Shown here: one piece after another, positions 22,815 through 31,179 of the stretch | How the letters are laid out: each line of letters starts with the position of its first letter | Position numbering within the stretch: the stretch's first letter is position 1 | NCBI GenBank assembly: GCA_003650445.1 | Contig: QMQE01000002.1 | Coordinates: 1-34,387 of the forward strand | Source: Acidobacteriota bacterium | Lineage (GTDB): Bacteria > Acidobacteriota > Holophagae > Thermotomaculales > Thermotomaculaceae | Direction of reading: 5' to 3' | DNA length: 34,387 bases | The notes under the pieces: model-generated | What the model saw: the letters and a program-made list of their open reading frames with translations, nothing else | Databases searched by the model: none | Told to the model about the DNA's origin: nothing | Made by a program: the position numbers and the translations under genes

Positions 22815-22850
22815 AAAAAAAAGGCAGGGAACATCTGGTTCCCTGCCTTT
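22815..22850 (-). terminator. Strong intrinsic terminator of the tricorn-like gene
   Basis: A perfect 13-bp stem (AAAGGCAGGGAAC/GTTCCCTGCCTTT, 22820-22850) with a 5-base loop, followed on the minus strand by a T run ending at 22815. It lies about 50 bases after the stop at 22902. Confidence 0.92.
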
Positions 22851-22901
22851 GACTTAAGCTTGTCTGGTCTTGACCTTTTCCGGCCTTAACCTTTTCTCCA
22901 C

Positions 22902-25900
22902 TTACCGGTGCCGGATGGTGGTTTTCACCTTCGGGAAAACGGGTTTTGCGTTGATTTCACCGGTCAGCACTTCAATGGCCTTGTTCAACTGAGCGTCCAC
23001 TCCCTTTGCAAGGTCGTTGGGATTGTTGTGGACAATAATATCGGGAATAGCACCCCGGCTTTCCAGTTGATTGCCGTTGACATCCCAGATGCCAATGAAG
23101 GTCTTGCGAATGGAGCCGCCGTCAATGAGTCCGTGCTCGTTGACCGCAACGACAAAGCCCAGGGTCTGTTCACCGATGAGCTTGCCCAGCCCCAGCACTT
23201 TGAAGGCGTTGGGAAATACCTCCGCGTCGGAGTAGGAATGCTCGTTGCAGAGCACGACCACTTTTCCGCGAAAAAGATTGGACGGCCGGGGCATGTCCAG
23301 CCCGTCCCGCATCCGGGTAACCTGGTATTGGCGCCGTTCCAGATAGTCAATGAGCTGAGGGTCAATCCCGCCACCACCGTTGAAGCGGACATCGAGGATT
23401 AGCCCTTCCTTGTCAAAATAGGCCTGGATGGCATTGAGAAAGGTATTGAGTTGTGCTCCCATCATGTAGTTGAGGTGAATGTAACCAATCCGGCCGTGGG
23501 ATTTTTCTTCCACCAGTTTCCGGTTGCTTTCCACCCAGTTGAGGTAGCGCAAGCGGTATTCGGAGGAAACCGGCTTGACTTTTACTTCCCAGGCGCCCTT
23601 CACTTCAGGCTTGTCATTGACTTTCAGGAAAACGGTTTTTCCGATGGTGTTGAGCAGGTACATGTGATAATCCACGTTTGTGTGGACAGTGGAACCGTCA
23701 ATTGAAATAAGGTAATTCCCCGGTTTTACTTTCTGCCACGGATGGCCCAGCGGTGCCTTGTATTCGCTGTAAAAGGGGTTTCCGGCGTAAATCTTATCAA
23801 ATTTGTAGAACCCGGATTTATCCGGAATGAGCTGTGCGCCGAGGGTGCCGATACTGACCCGTTTCGGATGGGGCATGTCCCCGCCACGGGCACCCTGGTG
23901 GGATGCGTTCAGCTCACCAACCAGCTGTACCAACACCCGATTTACGTCGCTCCGGGTCTGGCAGTAGTCAATCAGTTTGCCATATTTTGTCTTCATTGCC
24001 GGCCAGTCCACGCCGTGGATATCCGGATCATAAAAATTATCCCGGATCAGGCGCCAGCTTTCGTTAAATATCTGGTGCCATTCGGCTTTACGGTCTAAGT
24101 GCATGGAGAGTTTCGCCAGTGAAATTCGTCCATCTTTCCCCGCTGGCCGCCCGGCCGCAATAATCTGGAAACTCCCCTTTTTCGCCAGCAACAGTTTTTT
24201 ACCATCGTGAGAAATGGTAAATCCCTGAATCCCCTTTGCAATAGAGGTCAGCTTTTCCTTCTTGATATTGTAGAGGTAGAGGTCAAATCCCATGTGAAAA
24301 TCCATCTTTTTGCCGGCACTGAGTTTCTGCTCCTTTGGCATAAAGCCGATGTACAGGCCTTCTTTTGCCGCTTTCAGATTCACATAGCGATATCCGGTGA
24401 CGGGCAAGAGCTGGACGCGGTTCATGATACCGTCAAAATCAATATTGACGGTAACTTTGCCGTCTTTCTTTTTATCGCCTTTCTTGCTCTTTTCCTCCGC
24501 TTTTTCCTTCTGGCCTTTCTTGTTGTCTGCTTTTTCAACCTTCCTGGTGTCTTTTTTCTCCACAACTTTTTCTTCGTCCCAGTCCTTTGCCAGGGGGTCT
24601 TTGTCCTCTTTGGCCAAACTCATCATGGCAATACGGGCATTCGCCCCTTCCCGGTCAGTGACAAAATAGAGGTATTTCCCGTCTGTAGAAAAAGTCGGAT
24701 TGTGGTTCTGCTCAAAGGAACGGAAAAGCAGATGGTCTTTGCCTGCTGCCAGGTTGTACACGTGGATTTCAGGCACCAGGTTGCTACCAAGGATGGTATA
24801 GGCAATCCAGGCGGAGTCCGGTGACCAGGAATAATCCATCTGCCCGTAGCGTTTGGACCTGTTCACCAGCGTCTCTTTCTTTGTTTCGGTATTGTATACC
24901 CATAGGGCAAAATCGTTGGACTGGTAGGACAGGTATTTCCCATCCGGCGACCACATCAGGTCTTGCAGAAATTTGCTCTTATGACTGGTCAATTTTACAG
25001 GAGCTGTCTTTGCAAATTGATCCACCAGATAGATATTGTCCGCAATACCGTCCCTGTCGGAAATGAAGGCAATCTTTCCGCCGTTCGGTGACCACACCGG
25101 CTCGGTATCTTTTGAAGCACAATTGAAGGTCAGTTCCCGGATTTCTCCGTTCTTTGCCGGTGCGGAAAATACCTCGCCCCTGGCGGAGAATACCACCCGT
25201 TTTCCGGTGGTGGAAATGTCATAGGTATCGAGAAATTTCACCGGGTTGACAAATTCATAGCTGGGAACTACGTTCTGAACCGTATCCGGAACCTTGATTT
25301 CGTTGGTTTTCCCGGTCTGAATATTGTAGGCGTAGATACCGGCATTGCACTCGAAGACAATCCGTTTCCGGTCGGAGGAGAGGGACGGCCATTGAACATT
25401 GTCTTTTTTAAAATTGGTGAGCCGAACCTGCTTCTTTGTTTTCAGGTCCATGCGGTAGAGGTTTGCCATTGCGCCCTTTTCAGAGACAAAATAGACATTG
25501 TTCCCTACCCACATAGGCCAAGATTCATTTGTTAAAGTATTTGTTAGATTTACGTACTTTCCCGTTTTCTTCGTGTACATCCAGATGTCAGTGTTGGCAG
25601 TGCCCTTATAGCGCTTCCACCACCAGAAGTACAGGGAATGCCGATTCAGGACATAGCCATCCCCCTTGTCATTGAAGCAGAGGGTGGACGCCTGGTCCAC
25701 CGGCAGTACCTCCGGCAATCCGCCTTCAATGCTGACTTTGAAAATACGGGCGAAAAATGGTGAAAAAGAGGCCGCACGGGACAGGAAATAGATTCCCTTT
25801 CCGTCATTGGACCACTCCAGCATCGCCGCACCCTCCGGCTCAAAGGTCAACTGGCGTACGGTTCCCCCCGCTGACGGAATGAGGTAAACATTGGGATTGC

Positions 25901-26150
25901 CGTTGAAATAACTGGAAAAAGCAATCCACTTCCCATCCGGCGAAAACTTCGGGTATGCTTCTGTTCCCACGGCTTTGACCAGGCGAACCGGGTTGGTTCC
26001 GTCGAGGTTGGCGGTAAACAGGTCATTCTGATAAATAAAACACACCTTCGTTGTCGAAGCATCCGGTGTCCGCATCAGATGCATCATGTTGGTGGCCATT
26101 CCAGATACGGACAGCACAGCCACGCACATCAAAACGCAAAATTTTTTCAT
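22902..26150 (-). CDS. Exported tricorn-like S41 protease
   Basis: A 1082-residue tricorn-type protease. It has a signal peptide (about 1-20), then beta-propeller repeats of the WD40/TolB-like kind (about 30-510; PKFSPDGKWIAFSS, PVWSPNGGKIAFISDRDG and others). A very Lys/Glu-rich linker (about 512-570) follows, then a C1-like domain, a PDZ-like domain (about 800-860, VKPGNYLISIDGSTV) and an S41 catalytic core with NEHSYSDAEVFP (probable nucleophile Ser974) and GFVVAVNEHGLIDGG. Tricorn enzymes trim peptides into small products; export suggests periplasmic or extracellular peptide breakdown. The ATG at 26150 has GGAGG 7 bases upstream, and the 22 codons before it are not signal-like. It starts 59 bases after the sensor kinase stop, so co-transcription is plausible. 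Confidence 0.92.
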   Translation of the reverse strand: MKKFCVLMCVAVLSVSGMATNMMHLMRTPDASTTKVCFIYQNDLFTANLDGTNPVRLVKAVGTEAYPKFSPDGKWIAFSSYFNGNPNVYLIPSAGGTVRQLTFEPEGAAMLEWSNDGKGIYFLSRAASFSPFFARIFKVSIEGGLPEVLPVDQASTLCFNDKGDGYVLNRHSLYFWWWKRYKGTANTDIWMYTKKTGKYVNLTNTLTNESWPMWVGNNVYFVSEKGAMANLYRMDLKTKKQVRLTNFKKDNVQWPSLSSDRKRIVFECNAGIYAYNIQTGKTNEIKVPDTVQNVVPSYEFVNPVKFLDTYDISTTGKRVVFSARGEVFSAPAKNGEIRELTFNCASKDTEPVWSPNGGKIAFISDRDGIADNIYLVDQFAKTAPVKLTSHKSKFLQDLMWSPDGKYLSYQSNDFALWVYNTETKKETLVNRSKRYGQMDYSWSPDSAWIAYTILGSNLVPEIHVYNLAAGKDHLLFRSFEQNHNPTFSTDGKYLYFVTDREGANARIAMMSLAKEDKDPLAKDWDEEKVVEKKDTRKVEKADNKKGQKEKAEEKSKKGDKKKDGKVTVNIDFDGIMNRVQLLPVTGYRYVNLKAAKEGLYIGFMPKEQKLSAGKKMDFHMGFDLYLYNIKKEKLTSIAKGIQGFTISHDGKKLLLAKKGSFQIIAAGRPAGKDGRISLAKLSMHLDRKAEWHQIFNESWRLIRDNFYDPDIHGVDWPAMKTKYGKLIDYCQTRSDVNRVLVQLVGELNASHQGARGGDMPHPKRVSIGTLGAQLIPDKSGFYKFDKIYAGNPFYSEYKAPLGHPWQKVKPGNYLISIDGSTVHTNVDYHMYLLNTIGKTVFLKVNDKPEVKGAWEVKVKPVSSEYRLRYLNWVESNRKLVEEKSHGRIGYIHLNYMMGAQLNTFLNAIQAYFDKEGLILDVRFNGGGGIDPQLIDYLERRQYQVTRMRDGLDMPRPSNLFRGKVVVLCNEHSYSDAEVFPNAFKVLGLGKLIGEQTLGFVVAVNEHGLIDGGSIRKTFIGIWDVNGNQLESRGAIPDIIVHNNPNDLAKGVDAQLNKAIEVLTGEINAKPVFPKVKTTIRHR

Positions 26151-26209
26151 TAAAAATCCTCCTGAAATCACAAATCCAGTCCATTGTACGGGGTTTAACC
26201 CATGATTGT

Positions 26210-28660
26210 TCAACATTTTGTTATTTTTGAAATAAATTCCCGTAATTCATGCAGAGAATAAGGCTTTTGTAACAATGGGCTCCCACTGCCTACCCCATGC
26301 CGACTGAGCTTCTCCCGATCATATCCGGAGGTGAACGCAACCTGGATATCGGGGTTCAGCCCTTTGATTTTGTGTGATAGCTCAACCCCACTCATCCCGG
26401 GCAAAATTACATCAGTGAATACAACAGCGATCCCCGGATTTTTATTGAATATCTCCAGTGCTTCATCTCCGGATGTTGCGGTCAAAACCTCGAATCCCAT
26501 CTGGGAAAACACCTCTCTCGCAAAATCCAGGACACCGGCTTCATCCTCTACAACAAGGATTTTCCCTTGGAAATTCTCTGTTTTTTCCGGGATGGGAGGA
26601 TGAATCAGAGAAGGGGAAATCGACTCCGAAGGCAATGGCCAGTACACCGTGAACACGGCTCCACCTTCTTTGCCTTCGGACAGCATAACTGCTCCGTCGT
26701 TCTGCCGGGCAATCCCCTGGACCGTTGCCAGCCCGAGGCCACTTCCCTTCCCCACCTCCTTGGTGGTAAAGAAGGGCTCAAAAATCCTCTTTTTCAGTTC
26801 CGGTTGAATCCCCGGTCCGTTGTCTGCCACCTCAATGGCAGCGTAATTCCCCGGTTCCAGTTCCAGTTTTTCAGCTTCGCCCGCATCCAGCTCAGTGGGA
26901 TAAATCCGTAGCCGAATGACAGGGTTCGGGATTTTGTCATGGGCTTCTTCCAGGGCATCCCTGGCATTGGTAATCAGGTTAATTAATACTTGATGAAGCT
27001 GTGTCGGATCGGCTTCCAGTACCGGAAGCCCCGGGTTCAGTTCACTGGAGAAATGAATATTTTCCGGGAGAAGGCGGGAAAGAATTTCATTGAATTCAGG
27101 GAATTCCAGTTTCAGGTCCACGGGCCGCGGCACCCTCATCTGCTTCCGGCTGAACCCGAGAAGCTGGCTCACCAGAATTGCCGCCCGGTCTGTGGCCCGA
27201 AGTATCATCTCGGCCCGTTCCATCACCTGGGGCTGATTGTTTTTCAACTGAATCAACTCGGTTGACCCACGGATAACCGTCAAAAGGTTGTTGAAATCGT
27301 GGGCAATCCCCGCAGCCAGCTGGCCTACCAGTTCCAATTTCTGCTTCTGCTGAACCTGTCTCTCCAGTTTCCGCTCCCGGGTCACGTCCCACATGGTCAG
27401 TCCGTGGAACAGGATGTTTCCGCTTCCGTCCCGAACCGGAAAGGCGGAAATGCCCAGAATGGCACCTCCGTCCGCTTCTTCCTCTCCCTGGATTTCCGCC
27501 TCGCCATCCCAGTTTTTTCCCTCGCGGGTGGCGGCCAGGATTTCATCCAGGAATCCGCTGTCTCCACCGAGAATTTCCCCAATAGACTGCCCCCGGAACC
27601 CGGAAAAATCCACACCGAAAAACTTCCCTGCGGCGGGGTTGGAGAGAAGAAGTCGGCCCTCGCTATCCACAATAATGATACCCTCCTCCGCCTGTTCCAC
27701 CAATGAAGACAGCGCAAGAAGCTCCCGGGAAGTCTGGCGATGAATTTTTATCTCCTGGGACAGGCGTTGATAGGCAAGGCGGGTCTGCCTCGTTTTCTGG
27801 CGGATCAGGAGCAGAAGGAAAAAAGTGTAAACGGCCAGGAGAAACAGCGCTAAGAACGCCGTTACAAAATAGCCCCGATGCTGTTCCCAGAATCCCCGGC
27901 TCATCGATGAGCGAACAAGCCATTTCCTGAGAATTTGAGCATAGGTCGAATTCGAGCCGGACTTTAACCGTAGAAACTCAGCGTCAAAGCGATTGAGCAG
28001 GGAAGCTTTAGCCTTCGACGCGGCAACTGCTACCGAAATCGGGGAAAATACCACCGGTGTATTCTCCATTGAAGCCGGAAATGCCCCTGAAAATGTGAAA
28101 AACCGGTTCACAACCCCTGCGTCCGCTTTTCCAATGGCCACTGCCGCAGTCACCTGGGCATAGCTGGATAGCTCCAGAAATCGACAATCGATACCGAATG
28201 TGCGGGTCAGAATTTTAATCCCATTGGGCCCGGAATAGAAAATGTCCCCCTTCAGTACTGCCAGTGTCCGGCCTTTTAAATCCTGAAGGGAGGTGATACC
28301 ACCTGCCCGGCGGCAGACCAGCTGGCCCCAGTTGAACACAAGCGCTTTCCTTGAAAAAGACACAAAGGCAGCTCGTTCAGGGGTTTCTCCCACGGCGAGG
28401 AGAAAATCCAGATGGCCCTTTTCCAGCCTGTCCAGCCCTTCCTGAAAAGTCCCCGGAACATATTCCGGCTCCCAGTGGGCCCTTTTCGCGATTTTCTCAA
28501 AAATATCTACGATTAATCCGCGGGGCCGGCCATCCGGAGACATGAAAACCAGAGGCGGGTTATCATAAATCCCCACACGGAGCTTTGTAGCAGCCATCCC
28601 CTCTGGAATGAAGCTAAGCAACAAGGCCAGAAACAAATACAGTCTCAATTTATGTTTCAT
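26210..28660 (-). CDS. Hybrid sensor histidine kinase with periplasmic solute-binding domain and C-terminal receiver
   Basis: An 816-residue membrane kinase. It has a signal/anchor (1 to about 22), a family-3 solute-binding domain (about 26-245, LRVGIYDNPPLVFMSPDG; amino-acid or small organic ligand type) and one membrane span (about 262-285). A PAS domain follows (about 312-430, AEEGIIIVDSEGRLLLSNPAA), then HisKA with phospho-acceptor His454 in AAGIAHDFNN and an HATPase_c domain with N box NLITNARDALEEA, DNGPGIQ and GSGLGLATV. The protein ends in a receiver domain with Asp750 in FTDVILPGMSG. No DNA-binding domain or separate regulator is encoded nearby, so the phosphoryl group must pass elsewhere. 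There is no good ribosome site. Confidence 0.93.
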   Translation of the reverse strand: MKHKLRLYLFLALLLSFIPEGMAATKLRVGIYDNPPLVFMSPDGRPRGLIVDIFEKIAKRAHWEPEYVPGTFQEGLDRLEKGHLDFLLAVGETPERAAFVSFSRKALVFNWGQLVCRRAGGITSLQDLKGRTLAVLKGDIFYSGPNGIKILTRTFGIDCRFLELSSYAQVTAAVAIGKADAGVVNRFFTFSGAFPASMENTPVVFSPISVAVAASKAKASLLNRFDAEFLRLKSGSNSTYAQILRKWLVRSSMSRGFWEQHRGYFVTAFLALFLLAVYTFFLLLLIRQKTRQTRLAYQRLSQEIKIHRQTSRELLALSSLVEQAEEGIIIVDSEGRLLLSNPAAGKFFGVDFSGFRGQSIGEILGGDSGFLDEILAATREGKNWDGEAEIQGEEEADGGAILGISAFPVRDGSGNILFHGLTMWDVTRERKLERQVQQKQKLELVGQLAAGIAHDFNNLLTVIRGSTELIQLKNNQPQVMERAEMILRATDRAAILVSQLLGFSRKQMRVPRPVDLKLEFPEFNEILSRLLPENIHFSSELNPGLPVLEADPTQLHQVLINLITNARDALEEAHDKIPNPVIRLRIYPTELDAGEAEKLELEPGNYAAIEVADNGPGIQPELKKRIFEPFFTTKEVGKGSGLGLATVQGIARQNDGAVMLSEGKEGGAVFTVYWPLPSESISPSLIHPPIPEKTENFQGKILVVEDEAGVLDFAREVFSQMGFEVLTATSGDEALEIFNKNPGIAVVFTDVILPGMSGVELSHKIKGLNPDIQVAFTSGYDREKLSRHGVGSGSPLLQKPYSLHELREFISKITKC

Positions 28661-28667
28661 ATTTATA

Positions 28668-28695
28668 TATTAATCGATTCTAATAACTATTTCAA
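28668..28695 (-). promoter_or_regulatory. Possible promoter of the sensor kinase gene
   Basis: On the minus strand, TTGAAA (28695-28690), 16 bases, TTAATA (28673-28668), in AT-rich DNA. Transcription would start at about the ATG (28660), and no Shine-Dalgarno is visible, so the message may be leaderless. Confidence 0.35.
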
Positions 28696-28726
28696 GGAAA
28701 AGGCAATTTTACAAAGTTTCCTGATT

Positions 28727-28764
28727 AGACAAAAGAGGGAAGCAGTTTGACCCGCTTCCCTCTT
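28727..28764 (-). terminator. Intrinsic terminator of the TMEM43-like gene
   Basis: An 11-bp perfect stem (AAGAGGGAAGC/GCTTCCCTCTT, 28733-28764) with a 10-base loop, followed on the minus strand by TTTTGTC. It lies 43 bases after the stop at 28808 and upstream of the kinase promoter. Confidence 0.8.
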
Positions 28765-28807
28765 CTTGTACAAAACTTTGCTTTAGCCGTTTCCCCGGCT
28801 AATTGGG

Positions 28808-29953
28808 CTATGCCTTTGCTTTCTTGAGTTTTCCCCGGGTCATCACAATCAGTGCAATAGCAACAACCACAAGGGGGACACCAATCAACGGGCGGTAGAA
28901 TATCCAGGCAAAGCCGATGGTGAACAGAGAGATAACCAGTGACAACAGAAAGGCAATGATCCCGGTACCGGCACCGACAATGGAACCAGCTAACGGCACC
29001 ACATCCGCCACCACAGAAAGAGGACTGAAAATCAAGCTGAACCCGATGAGCATCAAGACAAAACCCACAAGGCGCAGAATCCAGGTAAGGACCTTGTTAC
29101 TGTGCGCCTCATTCTTGAACATCGCAGCTGCTGAACGAGTCCCGTTTTCCAGGAGTTCAATACTTCCCCCGGCCTTGGTCTCGTAGGGCTCAAAACTGTT
29201 TCCCACCTGCTTCGCAATGATGCTGACAGTCTTCGGGTGAAGCACCCGGAATGAAACACGGGCATCTCCGATTTCAGGGGCATCGGGAGAAAATCCGACG
29301 TAAAATTCCCCATTTGCAGCCAGGGTGGTGGCGCTGATGGTCAGGGGGACATCCTTGGGTTCAACAGGCAACTGCTCATCTCCACCGATACGGGAAATCA
29401 GTTCCAACGGCAGGGTGAACGCCCCCAATGTCACTTTTTCGGCATAAAAACTCACAGGTTTGTATGGAAGCCGGGAAGGATTCTGGTGTCCGTCCGGATG
29501 TTTGAATTGGGAGGAATTGATGACATGATCCGACCACACCTTGTCGTAGGTGTAGGTGGTTATCTTTTTCTTCCCGCCCCCGAGTTTCTTCTTCGTTGTG
29601 GTTTGAGAACTCTCTTTCCACTGGTACATTTCAACTGAGCGTTCCAGCTTCAGTGCCTGGGCTGAGATCTCAAAAACAGGGTCCTTGAGCGTTTCTGTCG
29701 TATCCGCTTTCCCCGTTACATGAACCAGCTTTCCTTCGTTCTTCGGGTCCACACTGTCCGCTTTTGAAAGGACAACCGCCCCGCTGCCTTCTTTCAATGT
29801 TTTGTAGCGCTCCACCGAACGCCCTTCATTCCAGAACAACAGCCCGAAGGCAATGACAATCATAACCAGGCCAACCAGGATTCCTTTGATTGCACCCCCG
29901 ATCCGGCCGAACCACGATTGATTTGTAACATCTGTAAAACTCTCTCCTGACAT
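28808..29953 (-). CDS. TMEM43/LUMA-family membrane protein
   Basis: A 381-residue protein with the family layout. One N-terminal membrane span (about 22-43, ending FGLLFWNEGRSVERY, a hallmark) leads to a large non-membrane domain (about 45-285), then three to four C-terminal spans (about 288-375, with GFVLMLIGFSLIFSPLSVVADVVPLAGSIVG). The animal homologue sits in the inner nuclear membrane; bacterial members have no assigned role. The ATG at 29953 (GGAGG 5 bases upstream) is preferred over one four codons earlier that overlaps the ribosome site. It is a single-gene unit with its own promoter and terminator. Confidence 0.9.
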   Translation of the reverse strand: MSGESFTDVTNQSWFGRIGGAIKGILVGLVMIVIAFGLLFWNEGRSVERYKTLKEGSGAVVLSKADSVDPKNEGKLVHVTGKADTTETLKDPVFEISAQALKLERSVEMYQWKESSQTTTKKKLGGGKKKITTYTYDKVWSDHVINSSQFKHPDGHQNPSRLPYKPVSFYAEKVTLGAFTLPLELISRIGGDEQLPVEPKDVPLTISATTLAANGEFYVGFSPDAPEIGDARVSFRVLHPKTVSIIAKQVGNSFEPYETKAGGSIELLENGTRSAAAMFKNEAHSNKVLTWILRLVGFVLMLIGFSLIFSPLSVVADVVPLAGSIVGAGTGIIAFLLSLVISLFTIGFAWIFYRPLIGVPLVVVAIALIVMTRGKLKKAKA

Positions 29954-30051
29954 AAACCCCTCCATTTTTTATTCTTTCCGCTTCGTATTCCCTGACAGAG
30001 AGACTGTGCGCACTCTGCAATTCAAAATCAGAAACGAGTGAATCAACGCAG

Positions 30052-30081
30052 ATTATACCGGAGTTTTCAGTAATCTGTCTA
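30052..30081 (-). promoter_or_regulatory. Promoter of the TMEM43-like gene
   Basis: On the minus strand, TAGACA (30081-30076), 18 bases, TATAAT (30057-30052), a consensus -10. Predicted leader of about 90 bases before the ATG at 29953. Confidence 0.6.
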
Positions 30082-30111
30082 AACTTTCTTTTGTCCCTAA
30101 ATCTGCACCAA

Positions 30112-30143
30112 CTCTCCCAGGCCCCTCAGGGCCCACCGGAGAG
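30112..30143. other. Nested GC-rich hairpin of unknown role
   Basis: Outer arms CTCTCC (30112-30117) and GGAGAG (30138-30143) enclose an inner GGCCC (30120-30124), CTCA loop, GGGCC (30129-30133). It lies outside both predicted transcripts and has no T tract. It does not match a riboswitch I know. Confidence 0.4.
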
Positions 30144-30318
30144 GATGGTTCCACCGTGAGCTGTGTTTTTCCCCCGCCTCTTTCTACTTTTCCCTTTATT
30201 CTCATTTCGGCCACCTTTTGGGTTCGTTTCTATGCTATCTAACAATTACATTACACTACATCTTAATCTTAAGGTGGTTTTGTTGTTTTGATGCAGATTT
30301 GGAGGATGATTCGGCTGA

Positions 30319-30347
30319 TTGATAATGGCCTGGCCAGATGATATAAT
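30319..30347 (+). promoter_or_regulatory. Promoter of the EIIA/PII-like/antiporter operon
   Basis: TTGATA (30319-30324), 17 bases, TATAAT (30342-30347): one of the best sigma70-type matches in the window. Predicted start is about 30354, giving a 35-base leader. Confidence 0.8.
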
Positions 30348-30388
30348 GATGTTATGAAAAATGCATTTCAACATAAGGGGAGAATGCA

Positions 30389-30844
30389 GTGAAACTAGAC
30401 CAATTTGTCCGCAAAGCACACATTCGGTTCCAGTTTGATGCTGATGATAAGACCGATTTTTTCAAGAAAATGGCAAGAGACATTACGACTATCCACCCTG
30501 ATTTTGAAGAAGAGCGTTTGCTGGAACTCTTTTACCTTCGGGAAGAAACCATGAGTACCGGAATCGGGAATGGCATTGCCATCCCCCATGTCATGTATGA
30601 AAGATGTGAGAGCCAGGAGATTTTTGTCTACCGGCTGGCCAAGCCCATTGATTTTGCCGCACTGGACAAGAAACCGGTGGAACTGGTATTTGCCATGGTG
30701 GGTGCCCCTTCCCCCAGCAACATTATTAACCTTCAAATACTGGCCAAACTGGCATTGATGATAAAACATCCGGAATTTCTGGAAAAACTCCTTGCCGCAG
30801 AAAGTGCAGATGCCCTCTTCGAGGCCTTGATTCACTATGACTGA
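30389..30844 (+). CDS. PTS EIIA-like (PtsN/fructose type) regulatory protein
   Basis: A 151-residue EIIA domain of the mannitol/fructose/nitrogen type. The phosphorylation-site motif GNGIAIPHV gives His67, preceded by REETMSTGIG, which is typical of the fold. No EI, HPr or permease gene is present, so it is probably a regulator like PtsN, which in E. coli controls potassium transport, rather than a sugar transporter part. The GTG start at 30389 has GGGGAG 6 bases upstream; the nearby ATG at 30384 stops at once. It leads an operon with a PII-like protein and two antiporters and overlaps the next gene by 8 bases. Confidence 0.85.
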   Translation: MKLDQFVRKAHIRFQFDADDKTDFFKKMARDITTIHPDFEEERLLELFYLREETMSTGIGNGIAIPHVMYERCESQEIFVYRLAKPIDFAALDKKPVELVFAMVGAPSPSNIINLQILAKLALMIKHPEFLEKLLAAESADALFEALIHYD

Positions 30845-31178
30845 CGCAAAGCTGCTTGTCTGTATCATCGAAAAAGAAGAGCGTCTCGAGGATGTTCTGG
30901 AAGCCCTGCTGGAAGAAGGAATTACCGGAGCCAGCATCCTGGATGCCAGAGGGATGTTTGAATATATGGCAGACGAAATCCCACTCTTTGCCGGATTCCG
31001 TGCCCTGATTCAGGGAAACAATCCCACCAACAAAATCATCCTGTCAGTCGTGCCCGACCGGGATACCCTGGTCCTCGCCATGGACACTATTCAGTCCGTG
31101 TACGGAGATTTTTCACTGCCCAACACCGGCATCATGTTTTCACTGGACATCGGGGATACCCGCGGACTCCCTTCCTGA
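30837..31178 (+). CDS. PII-like small signalling protein
   Basis: A 113-residue protein with a ferredoxin-like pattern of PII-related proteins: KLLVCIIEKEERLEDVLEALLEEGITGASILDARGM (residues 5-40, strand-helix-strand) and a second KIILSVVPDRDTLVLAMDTIQ unit (about 67-87). It lacks the PII T-loop uridylylation motif and ends in a short, flexible GDTRGLPS tail. PII-like proteins bind nucleotides or small ligands and sit on transporters, so here it may gate the antiporters. The family match is by pattern rather than by a strict motif. Confidence 0.65.
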   Translation: MTDAKLLVCIIEKEERLEDVLEALLEEGITGASILDARGMFEYMADEIPLFAGFRALIQGNNPTNKIILSVVPDRDTLVLAMDTIQSVYGDFSLPNTGIMFSLDIGDTRGLPS

Positions 31179-31179
31179 T

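Larger units (their letters stand above)
29954..30388. other. 435-base intergenic region between divergent genes
   Basis: It contains the TMEM43 promoter (30052-30081), a nested GC-rich hairpin (30112-30143), an AT-rich stretch with no recognisable feature (about 30170-30300) and the EIIA operon promoter (30319-30347). No credible gene lies inside; a 64-codon frame at 29826-30020 is a shadow. Confidence 0.6.

Noticed and set aside
30112-30143. Riboswitch for the antiporter operon
   Set aside because: It lies about 175 bases upstream of the predicted -35 and does not match a c-di-AMP, fluoride or other riboswitch pattern I know.
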